From NCBI GenBank assembly GCA_020355145.1, contig CP070660.1:269612-288816 (forward strand): a stretch of 19,205 nt of DNA. The letters are read 5' to 3'. Position numbers and translations under genes: made by a program. The DNA comes from Deltaproteobacteria bacterium. GTDB lineage: Bacteria > Desulfobacterota > DSM-4660 > Desulfatiglandales > B25-G16. This document shows, piece by piece, positions 13,726 through 19,205 of the stretch. The number at the start of each line of letters is the position of its first letter. Positions within the stretch are counted from its first letter, which is position 1. The notes under the pieces are model-generated. The model made no database searches, had not been told where the DNA came from, and saw only the letters and a list, made by a program, of their open reading frames with translations.

Positions 13726-14376
13726 ATGATCCAACTCTTCCATGTCTATAAGGCCTTTGGATCAAATAATCCGGCCCTCATAGATGTAAGCTTGACAGTA
13801 AGGAAGGGAGAGTTTGTTTTCATCACAGGACCCAGTGGTGCAGGAAAAACCACACTGCTAAAGATAATCTTCTGCGCGGAGAGGGCAACCAGCGGGCAAG
13901 CATTGGTCAATGGGAGGAATCTTAACAGGATCCAGGACAGGGAGCTTGCATATTTACGTAGAGAAATAGGGGTAGTCTTTCAGGATTTCAAATTGCTTCC
14001 AAGACGCAATGTGTTTGAAAATGTGGCCCTGGCCCTGGAAATAACAGGGTTTCCGCTATCTGTGATACGCAAAAGGGTTCATCAGACGCTCAGATATCTG
14101 GGTTTGGCAAACAAGGAAGGTTACTATCCCCCTCAGCTTTCAGGCGGTGAACAGCAGAGAGTTGCCCTTGCCCGGGCAATAATCAATAATCCCTTGATTC
14201 TCTTAGCCGACGAACCTACTGGAAACCTTGACCCGGATTTAACCATGGAGATAATGGCCCTTTTAAGAGAGATACATACCAGGGGTACAATGGTAATCGT
14301 GGCAACACATAGCCAGGAGCTACTAAGGGATACAAGGAGAAGGATAGTTACCCTGAATAAGGGCAGGATAGTATAA
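13726..14376 (+). CDS. ftsE: FtsE, cell division ABC ATPase
   Basis: 216 residues from ATG 13726. Walker A GPSGAGKTT (35-43), Q-loop Q86 (VVFQDFKLL), signature LSGGEQQR (138-145), Walker B ILLADEPTGNLD (158-169) and switch H195 (VATHS) are all present. The MIQLFHVYKAFG start is the standard FtsE N-terminus; the frame reaches a TTG at 13708, but the six added residues have no family support. No strong ribosome site is seen. FtsE dimers bind FtsX and, through ATP turnover, switch EnvC-type activators in the periplasm. FtsX starts at the base after the stop. The 235-base gap before the gene holds a hairpin around GCCAC/GTGGC (13563-13582) and no clear promoter. Confidence 0.97.
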   Translation: MIQLFHVYKAFGSNNPALIDVSLTVRKGEFVFITGPSGAGKTTLLKIIFCAERATSGQALVNGRNLNRIQDRELAYLRREIGVVFQDFKLLPRRNVFENVALALEITGFPLSVIRKRVHQTLRYLGLANKEGYYPPQLSGGEQQRVALARAIINNPLILLADEPTGNLDPDLTMEIMALLREIHTRGTMVIVATHSQELLRDTRRRIVTLNKGRIV

Positions 14377-15270
14377 ATGAAAATCACATTCCTTCCCTAT
14401 TTTATTAGGCAGGCTATGGCAAATATTTTTAATAATCGATTAGTTCACTTGATAGGTGTGGGCACAATGGCCATAGCATTCCTTATTTTTGATGCCTTTA
14501 TTCTTATCTTCCTAAATCTAAACTATTGGTCAGAGGAAAGGGGAAAATTACTGACCATGTCTGTTTATTTCAGAGAGGAGCCAGAAAGGATTGTGCTTGA
14601 AGACATAGAAAAAGAATTGCTTTATTTTCCTGGGGTGACTATCAAAGGGTTTATTTCCAAGGATGATGCTATGGAAAGCCTTAGGAGGCAATTGGGAAAC
14701 AAGGCTGGACTACTTGATGGTCTAAGGGAGAACCCTCTGCCTGCCTCCCTTGAGATTATCCTTTCGAGGGATAAAGGTGGGAACTCCCTTCCTTATCAAC
14801 TAAAGACAAGGTTGGAGGGAATTGATATAGTTGATGAGGTACAATACAGCGAGGAATGGATAGAGAGATTTCAGGCCATAATGGAGGCGGTAAAGATTAT
14901 AGGCATGGTTCTTGGTGGGTTGCTTTTTCTGGCGGCCCTTTTTATCATCACCAATACCATAAAATTGACTATCTATTCTAGGAGAGATGAGATTGAGATA
15001 CTTAAGCTAGTAGGTGCAACCAATCGCTTTGTAAAGATCCCCTTTCTGATTGAGGGGTCAATTCAAGGGTTTCTTGGAGGCTCAGTTGCCCTCGTCATTC
15101 TCTTTTTAATATATATGATATTCATAACCAGAGTAGATCTTATAATTGGATTTGCCTCCCTTGATATCATATTTCTTCCAGCTCAATTTATATATTTTTT
15201 GTTACTTATGAGTATTATTGTTGGTTTTGTTGGAAGCACTATATCCTTGGGTCGCTTTTTTAGGGTATGA
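14377..15270 (+). CDS. ftsX: FtsX, cell division permease-like protein
   Basis: 297 residues with four membrane helices (about 22-46, 172-194, 222-247, 262-288). The periplasmic loop between helices 1 and 2 (about 50-170) contains the FtsX-type FISKDDAMESLRRQLGN and NPLPASLEI motifs; TRLEGIDIVDEVQYSEEWIERF follows and the permease part has YSRRDEIEILKLVGATNRFVKIPFLIEG. FtsX carries the signal from FtsE to the amidase activator outside. It abuts ftsE, and its stop overlaps the envC start (ATGA), so the three are clearly co-translated. Confidence 0.96.
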   Translation: MKITFLPYFIRQAMANIFNNRLVHLIGVGTMAIAFLIFDAFILIFLNLNYWSEERGKLLTMSVYFREEPERIVLEDIEKELLYFPGVTIKGFISKDDAMESLRRQLGNKAGLLDGLRENPLPASLEIILSRDKGGNSLPYQLKTRLEGIDIVDEVQYSEEWIERFQAIMEAVKIIGMVLGGLLFLAALFIITNTIKLTIYSRRDEIEILKLVGATNRFVKIPFLIEGSIQGFLGGSVALVILFLIYMIFITRVDLIIGFASLDIIFLPAQFIYFLLLMSIIVGFVGSTISLGRFFRV

Positions 15271-16436
15271 ATACGAAAATCAGAGTTTTTCTATCATTTT
15301 TTTCCATACTATTTTTCGTTATTCCTCATCTTTTCCTTATAGATTTCTCAGAGGCGGAGGAGAGACCTTCTATAGATATTACTCGCTCTCAGATTCAGCA
15401 GACAGAGAGGTATCTTTTAGAGCAGCAAAGTGAACTGCTAAGCGTTGATATCAAGGAGAAGGGCATCTTGGGAGAGATAGAAAAGTTGGAAAAGGACGTG
15501 GCTGAAAATAGGGGGTCATTAAGGGAGTTATCAAGCCAGATAAAGGATTTTTCAAGGGAGATCCAGGGTGGCCATAGAAGGGTCCAGCAACTAGAACAGT
15601 CTTTCCTTGGCGTCAAGGAATGTTTAAAAAGGCGCCTAACTGCCTTCTATAAGTTTGGGAGGCCCGGATATGTAAGGCTTCTTGCTGCCTCTGCTACTGT
15701 GCAAGAATTTCAAAGGATAATAAAATATATGAAGGCTATTATGGATCAGGATAGACAGGTTCTGGATATGCTGGACAGGCAGATGAGGCGAGTTGAGAAT
15801 GAGTTAGCTGGGCTCAAGGAAAATATGGCCAAGATTGAGGCGTTGAAAAAGGCCAAGGATAGAAAGATGGCCCAGCTTGAAAAGAGTATTGAAAAAAAGG
15901 TTTTTTTGTTAATGAAGGTACATAGGGAGAAGGAATTTTATGCAAAGGCGGTTAAGGAACTAAAAGAGGCTTCCCAAGCCCTTAATCAGACCATGAGACA
16001 TTTAGAGACAGGAGAAAAGGAAAGGCATTTACCAAAAGGGTTTGCTGAAATGAAAGGGCTGTTACCTCTACCGCTAACGGGAGAGATAATCGGAGATGTC
16101 GAACAATTTGGATCCAATCCATTTATGCATAGAAAGGGGATATATATCAAGGGCCCTCCTATGGAAGAGATTAGATCAGTTTTTCCAGGCAGGGTAGAGT
16201 ATTCTGGATGGTTTAAGGGATATGGGCAGTTGATAATTATTAACCATGGATCCCATTATTTTACTGTCTACGCACACCTTGAAGAGAGGATAAAGGAAAA
16301 AGGAGAGATGGTCTGGGGCGGAGAAGCAGTGGGTTTGGTGGGAGATCCGGGTTGGCATGTGGGAGCTGGGGTATATTTTGAAATAAGAAAGGGGAGGGAC
16401 TATTTGGACCCCAAACAGTGGCTAAGATTAAGATAG
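15267..16436 (+). CDS. envC: EnvC-like murein hydrolase activator (degenerate LytM domain)
   Basis: 389 residues. An N-terminal signal peptide (about 1-30, cleavage near FSEA-EE) is followed by long coiled coil (about 35-130 and 155-250) and a C-terminal M23/LytM-type domain (265-389). The zinc ligands of active M23 enzymes are lost: R289 and Y293 stand where the HxxxD His and Asp would be, and the HLH motif is G368-V369-Y370 before FEIRKG. The ending YFEIRKG...DPKQWL is very close in style to E. coli EnvC (YFEIRRQG...NPQPWL). It should therefore activate N-acetylmuramyl-L-alanine amidases instead of cutting peptidoglycan itself, under FtsEX control. Confidence 0.92.
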   Translation: MNTKIRVFLSFFSILFFVIPHLFLIDFSEAEERPSIDITRSQIQQTERYLLEQQSELLSVDIKEKGILGEIEKLEKDVAENRGSLRELSSQIKDFSREIQGGHRRVQQLEQSFLGVKECLKRRLTAFYKFGRPGYVRLLAASATVQEFQRIIKYMKAIMDQDRQVLDMLDRQMRRVENELAGLKENMAKIEALKKAKDRKMAQLEKSIEKKVFLLMKVHREKEFYAKAVKELKEASQALNQTMRHLETGEKERHLPKGFAEMKGLLPLPLTGEIIGDVEQFGSNPFMHRKGIYIKGPPMEEIRSVFPGRVEYSGWFKGYGQLIIINHGSHYFTVYAHLEERIKEKGEMVWGGEAVGLVGDPGWHVGAGVYFEIRKGRDYLDPKQWLRLR

Positions 16437-16798
16437 GATTAGCTTGAGGCTCCGCCCCAATTGGAGCATTGGCCTGCCCTGGCGCGACTTGCTTGGAATA
16501 AGCTGCCATTGATGTAATATTTCGGAAGCGTCGCCCGATTAATTCCGGCCATGCAAGCCAGGTCTGGGCCAGGGAGCAATGGAGTGCTGGAATGATGGGT
16601 TTAGAAAAACAAAAAAATAGTTCTTTCCGCTTTTACTACCTACTACTCCAGTACTCCAATAGCCCATCATTTCATGAGAATGGCATGAATCAGTTGAAGC
16701 TAAAGGCCTTATGGGTTTCAGGCTAGGCGGATAGAAATCCCGAGACGTAAGATTAGGGGCCGAAAAAGGAACATTTTAATAAAAAAGGGAGAAAGGTG
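16437..16798. other. Intergenic region between envC and ctpA
   Basis: 362 bases with no gene in any frame that I can support. The first part has a partial inverted match (around 16478-16496 with 16543-16574), the middle holds the octamer repeat listed separately, and the last 100 bases lead to the ctpA ribosome site. No convincing promoter or terminator was found. Confidence 0.5.
16573..16673 (+). repeat. Octamer-phased inverted repeat between envC and ctpA
   Basis: On the left, GGA/GGG occurs at 16573, 16581, 16589 and 16597. On the right, TCC/CCC/TTC occurs at 16647, 16655, 16663 and 16671. All steps are exactly 8 bases. The best-paired part is GGAGTGCTGG against CCAGTACTCC (16581-16590 and 16648-16657, one wobble). 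The words (AGTACTCC, AATAGCCC) belong to the same family as those of the C-F element, ATTGCTCC and AATACTCC, 10.8 kb away. Confidence 0.75.
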
Positions 16799-18136
16799 AT
16801 GTTAAAAACAAGACATAATCATTTCTTTTATCAGGCAATTGTTTTCATCTGCGTGATATTTTTACCTTTAATCAGCGATAGTTATCAAGATGTTTTGGCC
16901 AGCACAAAGGAGGTATATAAGAATATTGAGATATTTAGTGAGGTCTTACGCAAGATTGAAAAAAGCTATGTTGAAGACACAGATGCAAAAGAGCTTATAT
17001 ATGGGGCTATAAAGGGGCTGGTTGGAACCTTGGATCCTCACTCCTTTTTTATGAGCCCAGAAGAATACAAGGAATTGATGATAGAGACAAAGGGAAGCTT
17101 TACCGGGGTAGGCATTGAGATAACCATCAAAAACAGTGTCCTTACAGTAGTCTCTCCTATTGAGGGGACACCTGCATTTAAGGCCGGGATAAGGGCAGGA
17201 GACCAGATAATCATGATAGGGGACAAATCAACTAAAGATATATCCATCATGGAGGCAGTTAAGCTTATTCGGGGGCCCAAGGGAAGCAAGATTGAGCTGA
17301 CTATCAGGAGGGAGGGTTTAGAAAAACCAATTGACTTCATGATCACTAGGGATGTGATACCTATAAGAAGCGTTCGCTCATCTTTCCTTCCTTTCGATAT
17401 AGGTTACATCAGGGTTTCTAATTTCCAAAGTAATACAGGTCAAGAACTTTCTAAGGCCTTAAAAGAGATGGAGGACAAGAGGGAATTGAAGGGCTTGATT
17501 CTGGATTTGAGAAACAACCCTGGGGGGCTACTGTCTCAGGCAATAGAGGTAGCCGATGAATTTCTTGATTCAGGGTTGATTGTCTCCATTAAGGGCCGTG
17601 ATAAAAAGGAAGAGAAAAGTATTGCCCATAAGAACACGAAGTCGCTAAGATATCCTATGATTGTATTGGTTAATGAGGGGAGCGCTAGCGCAGCAGAGAT
17701 AGTGGCTGGGGCCTTGCAGGACAACAAGAAGGCCCTTGTCTTAGGTACTTCTACCTTTGGGAAGGGCTCTGTACAGACCCTTTTCCCCCTTTCAGATGGT
17801 TCAGGTTTGCGCCTTACAACTGCACTATACTATACCCCGAGTGGAAGATCGATACAGGCAAGTGGTATTGAACCGGATATAGAGGTTGCCTTTATACCAC
17901 CAAAGGAAAAACCCAAGGTAAAAGAGCAGCCTGCCATAAGAGAGATGGATTTAGAAGGCCATATTGAAGAAGAGACCCTAGAGCTTAAGACGGAGGAAGA
18001 GAAGGGAATCTCGCCAGATGAAAGATCCCGCATCCAGGAACGTATTGATAATGATAATCAATTAAGAAGGGCGATACAGATACTTCAATCCTGGAACATT
18101 CTCTCTAAAATAGAGGGCCGACAGACCCAGGAATGA
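16799..18136 (+). CDS. ctpA: Carboxy-terminal processing protease CtpA (S41 family)
   Basis: 445 residues from ATG 16799. A signal sequence or anchor (about 10-28) is followed by the tail-protease N-terminal helices (IEKSYVEDTDAKELIYGAIKGLVGTLDPHS), a PDZ domain (about 98-175, with the GVGIEI and AGIRAGDQI motifs) and the S41 core. The catalytic dyad is S297 (EGSASAAE) and K322 (FGKGSVQ), with Q326 four residues on, as in Prc. The extended tail after 370 is charged and of unknown role. AGGGAG at 16786-16791 favours this ATG over the GTG three bases earlier. Such proteases trim or degrade periplasmic proteins, in E. coli including murein hydrolases via NlpI-Prc; that link to the EnvC neighbour is inference. 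Confidence 0.96.
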   Translation: MLKTRHNHFFYQAIVFICVIFLPLISDSYQDVLASTKEVYKNIEIFSEVLRKIEKSYVEDTDAKELIYGAIKGLVGTLDPHSFFMSPEEYKELMIETKGSFTGVGIEITIKNSVLTVVSPIEGTPAFKAGIRAGDQIIMIGDKSTKDISIMEAVKLIRGPKGSKIELTIRREGLEKPIDFMITRDVIPIRSVRSSFLPFDIGYIRVSNFQSNTGQELSKALKEMEDKRELKGLILDLRNNPGGLLSQAIEVADEFLDSGLIVSIKGRDKKEEKSIAHKNTKSLRYPMIVLVNEGSASAAEIVAGALQDNKKALVLGTSTFGKGSVQTLFPLSDGSGLRLTTALYYTPSGRSIQASGIEPDIEVAFIPPKEKPKVKEQPAIREMDLEGHIEEETLELKTEEEKGISPDERSRIQERIDNDNQLRRAIQILQSWNILSKIEGRQTQE

Positions 18137-18155
18137 GTACGAGATAGCTTTTTAA

Positions 18156-19205
18156 ATGGTTAGATCAAAAGGCGAGAAAAAAAGGGAGCTTAGTCTCACC
18201 CTTGTTGGTCTTGGATTAGCAGGCATAATCCTTACCATATTGATAAGCTATCTATCAGGATTGGATAAAAAAGGCTCTCCCCTCCCATTTGAGGAGATTT
18301 ATGCCTCTTCAAGGCAATTCGGTAGATCTATAAGCCTTATAGACAGGGCCATTTCAGATGGATTCTATAAGATGGGGGTACCCCAAGAGAGGATAATTTT
18401 TCTATCCGTACTTCCAAGACAGAAGGACGACTATAGCTGGGATTTTAACACCATAGAGGCCAGGATTCCACACGGTCATTCCATTTTCCAGATAGGAAAG
18501 GAAATCCGAAACAGGATTTCTAATCTAAGGATACCGGTACAAATTAAGGCAGATAAAGGATCAGGCAATGAAATAATCTACAATATATATTATGAGGATT
18601 TCCATACTCACAAACTAAGAATTATATTAGACATTTATCAGGTTCCTCGGCGTCTATCATATCCCAAAATCGGTATTATAATAGATGACTTAGGCTATGA
18701 TAGTTCTCTTGCACAGGCCTTTATAGAATTTGATTTACCCCTTACCTTTTCTGTTTTGCCATTTGCCCCTAATACAAGGATAATTGCACTTAAGGCCAGG
18801 GAAGAGGGGCGAGAAACAATGCTTCACCTTCCTATGGAACCCATTAATTATCCGGTCATTAGTCCAGGGAATGGGGTCTTGCTTGTATCGATGGACAAAG
18901 AAGATCTTTTGGAGATGCTTAATAGGGATTTGAGCCAGATACCTTTTATCGCTGGTGTCAATAATCACATGGGATCAAGATTTACAGAGAACGGGGAGAA
19001 GATGACGCTAGTGCTGGCTGAGTTGAAGGCAAGAGGCCTTTACTTTATTGATAGCAGAACAACCGCCAGCAGTGTGGCATTTAATGTAGCAAGGAAAATA
19101 GCACTTAAGACAGCCGGCAGGGATATATTTTTGGATAATGATCTGTCAGATAATGCCCTAAAGATCCAAATGGAGAGGTTGCTCAGTCTGGCAAGACATA
19201 AGGGC
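18156..19205 (+). CDS. Divergent polysaccharide deacetylase (YibQ-like), 3' end missing
   Basis: An open frame of 350 residues that runs off the window end. Residues 1-11 are basic, 12-34 a membrane anchor, about 50-165 a variable domain without recognised motifs, and from 170 the divergent polysaccharide deacetylase domain. The motifs seen are KIGIIIDDLGYD (D177, D178), LPLTFSVLPFAPNT, MLHLPMEP (H224), GVNNHMGSRFT (H271) and YFIDSRTTASSVA (D299). These residues match the metal-site positions of the NodB-like fold, but the substrate of this subfamily is not firmly known. The start ATG has a weak ribosome site and lies 19 bases after ctpA. Genes of this family often follow envC/ctpA, as here. 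Confidence 0.92.
   Translation, partial: MVRSKGEKKRELSLTLVGLGLAGIILTILISYLSGLDKKGSPLPFEEIYASSRQFGRSISLIDRAISDGFYKMGVPQERIIFLSVLPRQKDDYSWDFNTIEARIPHGHSIFQIGKEIRNRISNLRIPVQIKADKGSGNEIIYNIYYEDFHTHKLRIILDIYQVPRRLSYPKIGIIIDDLGYDSSLAQAFIEFDLPLTFSVLPFAPNTRIIALKAREEGRETMLHLPMEPINYPVISPGNGVLLVSMDKEDLLEMLNRDLSQIPFIAGVNNHMGSRFTENGEKMTLVLAELKARGLYFIDSRTTASSVAFNVARKIALKTAGRDIFLDNDLSDNALKIQMERLLSLARHKG

Noticed and set aside
15218..15433. Plus-strand 71-codon frame across the ftsX-envC junction
   Set aside because: It overlaps two confident genes in another frame and resembles nothing.
15267..16436. Active M23 metallopeptidase
   Set aside because: The positions of both zinc-binding motifs are substituted, and the C-terminus resembles EnvC more than active LytM enzymes.

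Overview
The window is a co-oriented (+ strand) stretch of a bacterial chromosome. The genes suggest a Gram-negative, probably anaerobic bacterium. The local orders zapB-like/zapA/6S RNA/rny and ftsE/ftsX/envC/ctpA/divergent polysaccharide deacetylase are ones I associate with Desulfobacterota (former Deltaproteobacteria) and related lineages. That placement is inference from gene order, codon style (heavy AGG/AGA arginine) and moderate GC; no taxonomic search was possible.

Layout: (1) bases 1-1129 hold the 3' end of the elongasome glycosyltransferase rodA and a bactofilin gene, both cell-shape genes. (2) Bases 1243-10230 hold a complete nine-gene V/A-type ATPase operon in the order H(G)-I-K-E-C-F-A-B-D. 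The order is that of the Thermus operon, and the membrane-rotor subunit carries a full set of Na+-ligand residues. (3) Bases 10231-10903 are a gene-poor gap with a structured repeat, a possible 48-residue membrane protein and the decayed N-terminus of a REP-associated (Y1-type) transposase. (4) Bases 10904-13490 hold a ZapB-like coiled-coil gene, zapA, a 6S RNA gene and rny (RNase Y). (5) Bases 13726-16436 hold ftsE, ftsX and an EnvC-like amidase activator in a tight, partly overlapping operon. (6) Bases 16799-19205 hold a ctpA (S41) protease gene and a divergent polysaccharide deacetylase cut by the window end.

Working together: the V-type ATPase couples ATP turnover to ion movement. RodA/bactofilin serve cell elongation and shape, ZapA/ZapB-like support the Z-ring, FtsEX-EnvC controls septal peptidoglycan amidases, and CtpA processes periplasmic proteins. 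6S RNA and RNase Y are global regulators of transcription and mRNA decay.

The most unusual signal is not a gene. Long intercistronic gaps carry structured elements whose arms are built from short words repeated in exact 8-nt phase (K-E, C-F and envC-ctpA gaps) or exact 7-nt phase (after D, and more weakly between B and D). In four of the five the words on one arm are the reverse complement of those on the other, so the transcript would fold into long hairpins. Two of them overlap apparent N-terminal extensions of open frames, so the starts of subunits E and F were moved downstream.
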